Positions 7,836 to 15,126 of a DNA stretch of 64,000 nt are shown piece by piece (position 1 is the first letter of the stretch; each line of letters begins with the position of its first letter). The position numbers and the translations under genes are program-made. The DNA is taken from NCBI RefSeq assembly GCF_014203095.1, contig NZ_JACHIG010000002.1:611695-675694 (forward strand). The letters run 5' to 3'. The stretch is from Prosthecobacter vanneervenii. GTDB taxonomy: Bacteria > Verrucomicrobiota > Verrucomicrobiia > Verrucomicrobiales > Verrucomicrobiaceae. The notes beneath the pieces were generated by a model that was not told where the DNA came from, did not search any database, and worked only from the letters and a program-made list of their open reading frames with translations.

Positions 7836-9740
7836 ATGGGACTTTTTGACAAGTTTTTCGGCAGGAAGAAAGCAGCAGCTGTGGGACCAGTGGGTGAGCG
7901 GACAGAGCCCGAAGCCCCGTCGAGTGCTGCGGAGGAGAAGATCAAGGTCTTTGACCAGTTCGGCCGGGAGCTGCATCTCTCCAAGCAGGACTGGCTGAAG
8001 CATATGCTCCTGCCCAACATCGAGAAGGCCTGGAACGACGCTGACAAGCTGGCCGGCTACATCATCAACGGGCTCCAGGACGGCTTTGCCCGTGAGCTGC
8101 TGCCGGCGGCGGCCAGGCTGGCGGAGATGGATGCCAATGCTGAGCGCGGGGCGGTGCTGCATGCGGCCACGCTGCTGAAATCGGGGCAGGCGGGTGAATC
8201 TGAGCGCGTGCTCACGCAGCACATCTCCAAGCACGGTAGATCCGGCGTGGTGATGACCAATCTGGCCAAAGTGTACGCGGAGCGGAAAGAGGATGCCCGC
8301 GTGCTGGCGGCGCTGTGGGAGGGGCTGGAGCTGGACCCGAACCAGGACAATGCTGTCATGTGGTATGAAGTGGCACACCGGGACAAGTCTGGCGAGGCCG
8401 CGGGTCTGGAGGCGCTGCGGCGCATCGCGGCGCTTCCCGGCAGCTGGCGCGCGCAGGTCTGGCTGGCGCGGGAGGAGCTCAAGGAGCGGCATCTGGAGCA
8501 GGCGCTGGCGCTTTACACCGAAAGCCTGGAGCGTGCACCGCGCCCGGTGCCCACCGACCTGCTGGTGCAGATGAGCGGCGACCTGGGAAACCTGGGGCAC
8601 CTGCCCGAGCTGCTGAACCTGACCGAGCCGCACTTTGTGCCTGCGGAGCACGGCATGGAGGTGGGGAACAACCTCATCAAAGCCTGCCTCGATCTCGGTC
8701 TGCTGGATGAGGCGCGGCCCATCCTGGACCAGCTGCATGCGCTCAAGCGGCCGGACTGGATGCAGGGGCTGAGCTACTGGGATACCGAACTGGCCAAGGC
8801 CCGGCTGGAGACGACCCCGCCCCCGGAAGAGGCTCAGGTACAGCTTTCCATGCTGACCGTGCAGGGGCCGGTGTGGCTCAAGCCAGACTCCCCCGCCGTG
8901 GAGCTCTTTCCGGTGCGTGCGGAAGGCGGGCCCACCCTTTGCGTGGTGGGGGGCTGTGTGGAGCAGGCCACCAACTCCAAGCGCATGGAGCAGACCATGT
9001 CAGACGTCTCCGGCCGCCTGAGCCGCGCCCTGCCGCTCTTTCTCTCCGAGCACATCCACTGGGGCAGTGATGCCACCTGCAGCGTGCTGCTGCCCTGGGT
9101 GGTGAAGCCCACGCCGGGCTTTGCCGTCAATGGGGTGCCGTGGGAGGATGGCGAAGTGGCGCACCTGGCACGGCAGACACCCACGCCCAGCGACTACGCC
9201 GTCTATGTAAACCTGAAGGCGCAGACAGAGCCCGCGCTGGCAGAGATCCGGCTCATCCGCACCATCGACGCAAATTGTGTGGGCATGCTGAGCCTCCCTG
9301 TGGCTGTGGAGGCTCCCGGTGCCGACGTGATGGAGCTGGCCGACAAGCTTCAGGAGCTGCTCTGCCAGGAGGCAGACGCGGAGCGCGCTGCAATGCCCGA
9401 CTGCTATGCGATCCCCGCCGTGCCAGACCTGCCCAACTACCTGCTGCGTCTGGAGCAGCTCCTGGCGGTGCGCTGCGCCGGCATGGAGGGGGTGCGTGCG
9501 GAGTTTCTCAGCGGCCAGCATGAGATCCTCAATGGCAGCCTGCATCTCTGCCTTTCATATCCTGAATCCCTGTCCATGCGCCTGCTGTTTGCGCAGGCAC
9601 TTCTTACCATGAAAAAGAGCTGCCCGTCTGCCGTGGCAGACTTTCAGGAAAAAGCACGCCTGCTGCAGAAGATGCACCCCTTGGAAGGCGCTGCCCAGGG
9701 TGTCGTGGAGCGCATGATCAACGAAGCTTTTGGCAATTGA
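7836..9740 (+). CDS. Large TPR protein of unknown function
   Basis: A 634-residue soluble protein starting MGLFDKFFGRKK. Residues about 85-330 form helical TPR-like repeats (LLPAAARLAEMDANAERGAVLHAAT; VMTNLAKVYAERKEDA; LWEGLELDPNQDNAVMWYEVA; LPGSWRAQVWLAREEL; TESLERAPRPVP). The C-terminal 250 residues are a separate, non-repeat region. Several segments (FDQFGREL, LPGSWRAQVWLAR, MSGDLGNLGHLPEL, VGNNLIKACLDLG) recall a conserved TPR family of unknown function that I believe occurs in proteobacteria; that recollection is not checked. No signal peptide. The ATG at 7836 was preferred over in-frame upstream ATGs (7812, 7641) because the MGLF start is a common pattern and the upstream stretch overlaps repeat B. 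It is flanked by repeat-rich gaps, so probably monocistronic. Confidence 0.75.
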   Translation: MGLFDKFFGRKKAAAVGPVGERTEPEAPSSAAEEKIKVFDQFGRELHLSKQDWLKHMLLPNIEKAWNDADKLAGYIINGLQDGFARELLPAAARLAEMDANAERGAVLHAATLLKSGQAGESERVLTQHISKHGRSGVVMTNLAKVYAERKEDARVLAALWEGLELDPNQDNAVMWYEVAHRDKSGEAAGLEALRRIAALPGSWRAQVWLAREELKERHLEQALALYTESLERAPRPVPTDLLVQMSGDLGNLGHLPELLNLTEPHFVPAEHGMEVGNNLIKACLDLGLLDEARPILDQLHALKRPDWMQGLSYWDTELAKARLETTPPPEEAQVQLSMLTVQGPVWLKPDSPAVELFPVRAEGGPTLCVVGGCVEQATNSKRMEQTMSDVSGRLSRALPLFLSEHIHWGSDATCSVLLPWVVKPTPGFAVNGVPWEDGEVAHLARQTPTPSDYAVYVNLKAQTEPALAEIRLIRTIDANCVGMLSLPVAVEAPGADVMELADKLQELLCQEADAERAAMPDCYAIPAVPDLPNYLLRLEQLLAVRCAGMEGVRAEFLSGQHEILNGSLHLCLSYPESLSMRLLFAQALLTMKKSCPSAVADFQEKARLLQKMHPLEGAAQGVVERMINEAFGN

Positions 9741-9747
9741 AGGAGGA

Positions 9748-9780
9748 GGGTGCGATCTGCCTTCGCAGAAACCCAACGCC
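9748..9780. repeat. Dispersed repeat B, partial inverse copy
   Basis: About 33 bp matching the left end of repeat B in inverse orientation; the shared core reads GCCTTCGCAGAAAC on this strand. It starts eight bases after the stop of the 634-residue TPR gene. Confidence 0.6.
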
Positions 9781-9845
9781 ATGATTCGGCGACACGATGG
9801 AGACCATACGCGGAGGACTAGGGTGAAGAAGGAAACGCTGGTTCG

Positions 9846-9902
9846 CGCGAGCCGCACCGAGGATGGCCCGCGGCAGGCTGCGCGTGGTGCGGCCCCCTAT
9901 GG
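9846..9902. repeat. Dispersed repeat C, diverged inverse copy
   Basis: Aligns with the reverse complement of 4549-4602 over its whole length with scattered mismatches (CGCGAGCCGCACCGAGGAT here against CGCGAACCGCACAGAGGAT there). Intergenic, between a TPR gene and the SET-domain gene. Confidence 0.58.
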
Positions 9903-9940
9903 GGGGGGCGCCTTCGACCATCACAGACCGCCTTGTCCTC

Positions 9941-9986
9941 CTTCGTTTCCATTTTTCCTCCCTAGAGGTGGAAACGAGAAACGAAG
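9941..9986. repeat. Dispersed palindromic repeat A, copy 4
   Basis: 46-bp copy in the same orientation as 1394-1439, with identical terminal arms. It lies 37 nt past the stop codon of the SET-domain gene, so like copies 1, 2 and 3 it follows the 3' end of a gene. Confidence 0.85.
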
Positions 9987-10023
9987 CTGCCCCCCGAGGC
10001 GAGAGAGCGGCAGGAGCCAGAAA

Positions 10024-10668
10024 TCACTTCTTCCCGGTCTTCTTGGCCACCTTCTTCCCAGCACTCTTCTTCTTGGTCGCTGCGGCCTTCTTGGTCTTCA
10101 CACCATTCGCGCTGCTTTTCCCGTTCACTCCGGTGCCATTGGCTGCAGCTTTGGCGCGTTCCTTTTCCTTGTCGCGCTGAAGTTTCTCCATCTTGCGCAG
10201 GAGCTTGGGCCACTGCTTTTCCTCCACGATGAAGCCCACGCAGCGGTCCGAGCCGCAGCGGCAGGGGTGCTCGTCCCAGGTGTCCACATCAAAGCCGTAG
10301 TTGTAGGTCAGCTCTTCGCCCGCCTTGATCTCGCGCAGGGAGTAGATCCAGATGCGGCCGCGGATGATGTAGGCCTCGCAGTTCGGGGCGCAGGAGTGAT
10401 TGATATAGCGTGCGGGGTTGCGGCCCTTGGCGCCATCGATGTCATACTTCTGGTTCAGCGTAAAGACGTACACCGCCGCGCCGCCGGTCTTTTTGGACTT
10501 TTCCACCAGCGCCTCGCCACGGCGCAGAGACTCCGCCTTTGTGATTTTTTCGCCCACGTACTCGATGATCGGCACGTCGTAGGGGATGTCACAGCGGGCA
10601 AAGATGCCCCGGTTGTGGATGGAGGAGGAGCGGACGGTCCAGTAGCGTTTCGTGGGGGCTTGGGGCAT
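10024..10668 (-). CDS. SET-domain methyltransferase with H1-like basic tail
   Basis: A 214-residue protein with a complete SET lysine-methyltransferase domain (residues about 10-150). Visible are GRNPARYINHSCAPNC with the NHSC motif (90-93), EELTYNYGF with the catalytic-type Tyr122/Tyr124, and a post-SET zinc cysteine cluster (C136, C138, C143) that would pair with C93. From about residue 160 the sequence becomes Lys/Ala-rich (KTKKAAATKKKSAGKKVAKK), resembling histone H1 or bacterial Hc1-like tails, which bind DNA. SET proteins occur in chlamydiae and other PVC bacteria, where histone-like proteins are reported substrates. The ATG at 10668 was chosen; a much longer upstream reading frame overlaps the PpiD-like gene in antisense and is not real. 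Its target is unknown. Confidence 0.88.
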   Translation of the reverse strand: MPQAPTKRYWTVRSSSIHNRGIFARCDIPYDVPIIEYVGEKITKAESLRRGEALVEKSKKTGGAAVYVFTLNQKYDIDGAKGRNPARYINHSCAPNCEAYIIRGRIWIYSLREIKAGEELTYNYGFDVDTWDEHPCRCGSDRCVGFIVEEKQWPKLLRKMEKLQRDKEKERAKAAANGTGVNGKSSANGVKTKKAAATKKKSAGKKVAKKTGKK

Positions 10669-10845
10669 GTGGGGCAGGCAGGCGTCTGAGAAAAAGGGAG
10701 CGCATGAAGTGTGCCGGGTGCCTGCAATGTCAAGGAAGGAGGCCGAATGTTTCAGGGCAGGCACCTCCTTCATGCCAGCACTTTCCGGTTGCCGCCGGGA
10801 TGCGGTGCGCCTTATTGCGCGCCCTTCAACCGCCCTGAATTTGTC

Positions 10846-12363
10846 ATGCTTGAATTTTTCCGCCGCCACCGTCACGCCTTCCTCTATACGCTGACGTTCA
10901 TCATCATCGTCTCCTTTGCCATGTGGGGCGGGTGGCGCAAAAGCGGCGGCGACTTCGGCCGTGGCGCCAAGCTCACGGACACCGCCGTGACCGTCTATGG
11001 CAAGGACTACACCGTGGCCGATCTGCAGCGCGCCCAGCGCTCCGTGCAGTTCGCCCAATACTACCTTCAGGACTATGAGCTGCTCTCCGCGCTGATGTCC
11101 CTCTCTGCCAGCCGTGGCATGGGCGGTGGTGGCATGGACACCCTGACCAACCTCTTTGTGCTGCGCCATCTCATGGAGCAGAATGGCATCCGTGTCAGCG
11201 ATGCCGAAGCCCGCGCTGCGCTGGAAAAGCTGCCTGCGCTGCAAAACAACGGCAAGTTTGACGTCTCCCGCGCCCAGAGCCTGGAGGCCAATGCCTCCGC
11301 CATGGGTTTTGATGGCGAGGCTCTGCTCGGCATCATGAAGGACACCGTGGGCGTCCGCAAGCTGCAGGACATCGTGTCCAAGAGCTACGAGGCCTCCCCG
11401 CTTTCCGCTGAAAAGCAGTACGCCAGCAGCTACCAGACCTTCAAGGGCTCCAAGATAGTCTTTGAAACCGAGACCTTTAAAAAGGCCGCCACCGTGACCG
11501 ACGACGAGGTCAAAAAGTACTACGACGAAAACAAGGACAGCTACAAAACCGAGGAAAAGCGCGCCGTGAGCTACGTCTTCTTTGAGAACCCCAAAGACCT
11601 GGACAAAAAGCCGCTGGAAGAGCGCCAGAAGGCCCAGAGCGAAGTGGTCAAGCGCGTCAATGCCTTCAACGACCTGACCGTGAAGGACAAAAAATCCTTT
11701 GCCGACGCCGCCAAGCAGACCAAGGAAAAAGTGGAGTCCGTCCCCGCCTTCACCCAGGCCGAGCCCCCTGCCGCCCTCAAGAACGAAAGCGCCGTGGTGG
11801 AGCAGATCTTTGCCCGTGCCAAAGACGCCAAGGCCGAAGCCGTGGAAGGCAACAATGGCTGGTACGTCTTTGACGTGACCAAGATCGAGGAGCCCAAGCA
11901 GCAGACGCTGGACGAAGTGAAGACCAAGATCAAAGACGTGCTCCTCGGCCAGAAGGCTGACGAAGCCCGCACCAAGGCCGTGAACGAAGCCCGCCTGGCC
12001 CTGGCAGACGGCCTCAAGGCCGGCAAGAAGATCGAAGACCTCGTGAAGGACAAGAAGCTGACCCTGCAGGCACTGCCGGACATCGACACCGCCAATCCTC
12101 CCCAGGAAGAGCCCAACGGCTTCATCATCGCCAAGGAAGCAGCGAAGACCGGTGTCGGTGCCATCTCCCACGCAGTGGACTTCGACAAAGGCACCATGCT
12201 CATCTACGTGAGCGCCAAGGAGCTGCGCAAGCGCCCCGACGCTGCCGAACTGCGCAAGAGCCAGGGCACCAATCTCTCCTCCCAGGAGCGCCGCAGCCTC
12301 TTCCAGGCTTGGTTTAAGAAGCAGCAGGAAAGCGCCCGCGTCGTCATCGCCAAGGTGGGCTGA
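10846..12363 (+). CDS. PpiD/SurA-like membrane-anchored periplasmic folding factor
   Basis: A 505-residue protein with a short basic N terminus (FFRRHRHAF), one transmembrane helix (about residues 10-28) and a long, very charged periplasmic region rich in Lys, Glu, Asp and Ala. The arrangement, with a SurA-N-like helical part (about 60-200) and a central segment where a parvulin domain is expected (KRAVSYVFFENPKD onward), matches PpiD. The isomerase motifs themselves are not clear, so it may be a chaperone without isomerase activity. The ATG at 10846 directly precedes the membrane anchor; upstream in-frame ATGs add unrelated sequence. The small TPR gene follows after 30 nt. Confidence 0.72.
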   Translation: MLEFFRRHRHAFLYTLTFIIIVSFAMWGGWRKSGGDFGRGAKLTDTAVTVYGKDYTVADLQRAQRSVQFAQYYLQDYELLSALMSLSASRGMGGGGMDTLTNLFVLRHLMEQNGIRVSDAEARAALEKLPALQNNGKFDVSRAQSLEANASAMGFDGEALLGIMKDTVGVRKLQDIVSKSYEASPLSAEKQYASSYQTFKGSKIVFETETFKKAATVTDDEVKKYYDENKDSYKTEEKRAVSYVFFENPKDLDKKPLEERQKAQSEVVKRVNAFNDLTVKDKKSFADAAKQTKEKVESVPAFTQAEPPAALKNESAVVEQIFARAKDAKAEAVEGNNGWYVFDVTKIEEPKQQTLDEVKTKIKDVLLGQKADEARTKAVNEARLALADGLKAGKKIEDLVKDKKLTLQALPDIDTANPPQEEPNGFIIAKEAAKTGVGAISHAVDFDKGTMLIYVSAKELRKRPDAAELRKSQGTNLSSQERRSLFQAWFKKQQESARVVIAKVG

Positions 12364-12393
12364 GCCCAGCCCCACCCGCCAATCTGACACGCC

Positions 12394-12738
12394 ATGAGCG
12401 ACACGCCCGCCCCCACCGTGGAGGAACTCTACGACGAGGCCAGCGGGCACGTAGCACTCGGAGAACTGCCCGAGGCCATCGCCCTCTACCGCCGCTGCGT
12501 GGCGCTGCAGCCCGACCACTTTGACAGCTGGCACGCCCTCGGCATGGCTCTGCTGCGCCATGGAGAGGTGAAAGAAGCCATCGGCGCCGGCCTCATGGCC
12601 ACCACCCTCCAGCCCAACGATCTGCTGGCCTGGACCGCGCTCTCGCAGATGTATGTGACCAACAAGCAGATCGCCGAAGCCGAAGACGCCAAAAGCAAAG
12701 CCCGCATCCTCTCGCTGGGCGGCAAGGTGGTGAAGTAA
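12394..12738 (+). CDS. Small TPR-repeat protein
   Basis: A 114-residue cytoplasmic protein consisting of about two to three tetratricopeptide repeats: LYDEASGHVALGELPEAIALYR, then CVALQPDHFDSWHALGMALLRHGE, then TTLQPNDLLAWTALSQMYV. The last 20 residues are helical and Ala/Lys-rich. It follows the PpiD-like gene by 30 nt in the same direction and is probably in its operon. TPR proteins scaffold protein contacts; the partner is unknown, though the upstream folding factor is an obvious candidate by position only. Confidence 0.82.
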   Translation: MSDTPAPTVEELYDEASGHVALGELPEAIALYRRCVALQPDHFDSWHALGMALLRHGEVKEAIGAGLMATTLQPNDLLAWTALSQMYVTNKQIAEAEDAKSKARILSLGGKVVK

Positions 12739-12770
12739 AGTGCCCGCTAGCTTCGGCTTCCTCAGGAAAC

Positions 12771-12810
12771 AACTGTCAACCACCGTCAACGACTGTAAAC
12801 AACTGTCAAC
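12771..12810. promoter_or_regulatory. Four tandem 10-bp repeats upstream of SDR gene
   Basis: Four directly adjacent 10-bp units: AACTGTCAAC, CACCGTCAAC, GACTGTAAAC, AACTGTCAAC. The consensus is nACTGTCAAC. The spacing of about one helical turn would put each unit on the same DNA face. The array lies between the small TPR gene and the SDR gene and ends 15 nt before the SDR start codon. It may be a multi-site operator or a short satellite; no protein is known for it. Confidence 0.5.
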
Positions 12811-12825
12811 TTCCCCTCCCCTGCC

Positions 12826-13596
12826 ATGTCCTCCCCTCTCTTCAATCTCAGCGGCAAGTCAGCACTCGTCACCGGCGGCAGCAAAGGCTTGGGCAAGGCC
12901 ATGGCGCGCGGCTTTGCCGAAGCCGGAGCGGATGTCTTCATCTCCAGCCGCAATGCCGAGGAACTGGCCGCAGCCGCAGCCGAGATCGGCGCAGGCCTGA
13001 ACGTGAAAGTGGAGTGGATGGTGGCCGACATGGCCGACCGCCCCTCCGTCAAAGCCCTGGCCGCAGAGGCTGAGAAGCGCCTCGGCAAAGTGGACATCCT
13101 CGTCAACAACGCCGGCATCAACAATCCGCAGGCCATTGATGAGATCACCGACGAAGTCTGGGACCGCAATGTGGAGGTGGACCTCACCTCCGTCATGTCC
13201 CTTACCCGCGCCCTTGTGCCCGGCATGAAGGCCCGCAAGTGGGGCCGCATCATCCACACCTCCAGCGTCCTCGGCGTCGGCGGCCGCTTGAAGCGGAATG
13301 TTTACTGCGCCTGCAAGGCCGCGCTCATCGGCCTGGCTCGTGCCAGCGCGCTCGATCTCGGCCCCTACGGCATCACCGTGAACTGCCTCTGCCCCGGTCC
13401 CTTCCTCACCGACATGCCCGGCAAGCTCCTCAACGACGAGGAAAAGAAATACTTCGCCGACCGCACCGCCCTCAAACGCTGGGCCGCCCCCCGCGAACTC
13501 GCCGGCCCCGCCCTCATGCTCGCCAGCGAAGCCGGTGCCTACATCACGGGACAAGGCATCGTGGTGGATGGTGGAGCTGCGGTGAATATTCTTTAA
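12826..13596 (+). CDS. Short-chain dehydrogenase/reductase
   Basis: A 256-residue classical SDR. The cofactor motif is TGGSKGLG (16-23), the structural NNAG is at 94-97, the catalytic Ser is in HTSS (about 146-147) and YxxxK is Y160/K164 (YCACK). The C-terminal region has the NCLCPGPFLTDM and ITGQGIVVDGG segments typical of classical SDRs such as gluconate 5-dehydrogenase or 3-oxoacyl-ACP reductase. It is probably an NAD(P)-dependent alcohol or sugar dehydrogenase; the exact substrate cannot be read from the sequence. The start codon is 15 nt downstream of the four-unit 10-bp tandem repeat. Confidence 0.92.
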   Translation: MSSPLFNLSGKSALVTGGSKGLGKAMARGFAEAGADVFISSRNAEELAAAAAEIGAGLNVKVEWMVADMADRPSVKALAAEAEKRLGKVDILVNNAGINNPQAIDEITDEVWDRNVEVDLTSVMSLTRALVPGMKARKWGRIIHTSSVLGVGGRLKRNVYCACKAALIGLARASALDLGPYGITVNCLCPGPFLTDMPGKLLNDEEKKYFADRTALKRWAAPRELAGPALMLASEAGAYITGQGIVVDGGAAVNIL

Positions 13597-13605
13597 TCAC
13601 CCAGC

Positions 13606-13881
13606 ATGGGCAGGGTTCTCTGCGCCGAACATGGCTTGACTGGTGTTACTCTAGTTTGCAGTCACATGAAGCGAGCCTTCAGCGAAAACTTGCCTCTGCC
13701 ACAAAGTGGAGCCGTCTTGATCGATCTGCTAGATGATCCCGATTCCCTTTCGACAATTCACTTGTGCACCGATTGCATCATCTCACAGGGGCTTGGCAAA
13801 GCCGCCCCATTGAAAGACTTCCCCGAGGATCTTGAGCCTCTGTGCAGCCAGTGCTTCGCTCAACAAAACCAGGCTGGATGA
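13606..13881 (+). CDS. Small Cys/His-rich protein, probable zinc binding
   Basis: A 91-residue protein I do not recognise. It has four short Cys/His pairs: CAEH at residues 6-9, CSH at 18-20, CTDC at 54-57 and CSQC at 79-82. This spacing suggests one or two zinc sites. There is no signal peptide or membrane segment. It starts nine bases after the SDR stop codon, so it may be translated from the same mRNA. A start at the internal Met21 is possible, but the first ATG keeps all four Cys/His pairs. Confidence 0.6.
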   Translation: MGRVLCAEHGLTGVTLVCSHMKRAFSENLPLPQSGAVLIDLLDDPDSLSTIHLCTDCIISQGLGKAAPLKDFPEDLEPLCSQCFAQQNQAG

Positions 13882-13974
13882 TACGCCCCTCCTATTGAGC
13901 ATCGCGCAATGAAGTGACAAACCAACGAACCATCCACGGATGGCTCAAGATGCCTGTGACGAGGGCTCCTGAAA

Positions 13975-14245
13975 GGAGCGGAGAAATTAGCCGGTGGTGG
14001 AGCGAAACCGCGAAGCGGTGCAGCGGGAACCACCGGACCTGATCAGCATGCATCATTCCGTAAAGGACGCATGCCGGAGGTATGCGAGAAGCCTCCTGCG
14101 ATCCAGCGTGAACGAGAGGCAACTGCGCGCCCTTCTCGCATGCCTTCAGCATGCAGCCTTGGGCAGAGATAAGCCCTGCTCATGGTCCGATGGTTCTCGC
14201 TCGCCAAGCCTCGCTGCACCACCGGCTAATTTCCTTGCTCTTTCC
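13975..14245. repeat. Long nested inverted-repeat element
   Basis: Outer imperfect inverted repeats at 13975-14039 and 14184-14245 share the block GAAATTAGCCGGTGGTG and end in GGACC/GGTCC. Nested inside are 23-bp arms at 14069-14091 and 14132-14154 that match at 20 of 23 positions when one is reverse-complemented. The whole would fold as a long hairpin with a second hairpin in its loop. It fills most of the gene-free stretch 13882-14304. No open frame fits a transposase. I recall similar GCCGGTGGT palindromes between genes in Planctomycetes and Verrucomicrobia genomes, unverified. Confidence 0.75.
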
Positions 14246-14304
14246 AGGAGCAGGTACGAAGCCGCCCGTGAATGTGGACACCAGTACTATAAAGCACCCA
14301 TTAG

Positions 14305-15009
14305 TCATTTAGATGGCGCAGCCGCCCCAGCCTCCGCCTTGCCAAAAAACATCAAATGCTGCCACGGCAGCCCGTCAAATTCGCGCACGAGTTTGAAGCC
14401 GTTGAGGTTCATCTCCTTGTTAATCTGAGCCTTGCTCATTTTGTGCTCGGGCTTGATCGGCACAGTCTCGTCCTCGGCGCGGAACTCGCACAGCACGAGC
14501 TGGCCGTCAGGCTTCAGGGCGGCGCGCATGGCGGCCAGCATCTGCACCGGGTGGCTGAACTCATGGTACACATCCACCATGAGGATGAGGTCGCAGGTGT
14601 TCGGCGGCAGCTTGGGGTCATGATACAGGCCATCGATGGGCACGATGTTTTTCAGCCCTTCGCTCTCGATGTTCTTTTTCAGCATCTCGATCATCTGCGG
14701 CTGCACATCCACGGCATAGACTTTGCCCGTGTCCCCCACCATGCGAGCCAGCGGGATCGTGTGGTAGCCATTGCCGCAGCCCATGTCGCACACCACCATG
14801 CCGGGCTTTACCTGGAGCTGCTGACGCATGAGCGTGGGGCCTTCCTCCTGCTCGCGCACGCGGCGCATCAGCCATTCAAAGCCGGACCAGTGCATGGTCC
14901 GGGCAATGGTGCGCCCCTCATACACCGTCAGCCCCGGCGGGGCGGCGGCCTCCTCCTGGGCAGGGAGATTCAGGGCAAGAAGGAGCAGCAGGAGGAGGTG
15001 CGAGCGCAT
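14305..15009 (-). CDS. Exported class I SAM-dependent methyltransferase-like protein
   Basis: A 234-residue protein with a clear signal peptide (MRSH followed by a Leu-rich core, cleavage near residue 18, LPAQEE) and then a complete Rossmann methyltransferase fold. Motif I is VVCDMGCGNGYH (72-83), the acidic residue after strand 2 is Asp101 in VYAVDV, and the DLILMVDVYHEF segment is motif IV-like. Export is odd because SAM is not expected in the periplasm. Similar exported methyltransferase-fold proteins, with the KPGMVVCDMGCGNGYHT block, are common in PVC genomes. The inverted-repeat element lies 60 nt beyond its stop codon. Function unknown. Confidence 0.82.
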   Translation of the reverse strand: MRSHLLLLLLLALNLPAQEEAAAPPGLTVYEGRTIARTMHWSGFEWLMRRVREQEEGPTLMRQQLQVKPGMVVCDMGCGNGYHTIPLARMVGDTGKVYAVDVQPQMIEMLKKNIESEGLKNIVPIDGLYHDPKLPPNTCDLILMVDVYHEFSHPVQMLAAMRAALKPDGQLVLCEFRAEDETVPIKPEHKMSKAQINKEMNLNGFKLVREFDGLPWQHLMFFGKAEAGAAAPSK

Positions 15010-15126
15010 GTGGGTGTGGAGATGCTCAAAACGGCGGAACTCATGCTAATGTAGCGCCGCACTGCGCCAAAGACTTTTCCAGACTCGCGCTGGAAATCCC
15101 GGGGCGGCTTCGTATCCTGAGCTGCC

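Noticed and set aside
7800-7836. A promoter TTTACG-N17-TTTAAA right before the TPR gene
   Set aside because: The implied transcription start would lie downstream of the start codon at 7836, so the match is probably accidental.
10024-12789. A 921-codon open frame on the minus strand spanning the PpiD-like gene
   Set aside because: Only the first third (10024-10668 region) has protein-like SET sequence. The rest is antisense to the PpiD-like gene and small TPR gene and is rich in Gly/His/Val as expected for the complement of GC-rich coding DNA.
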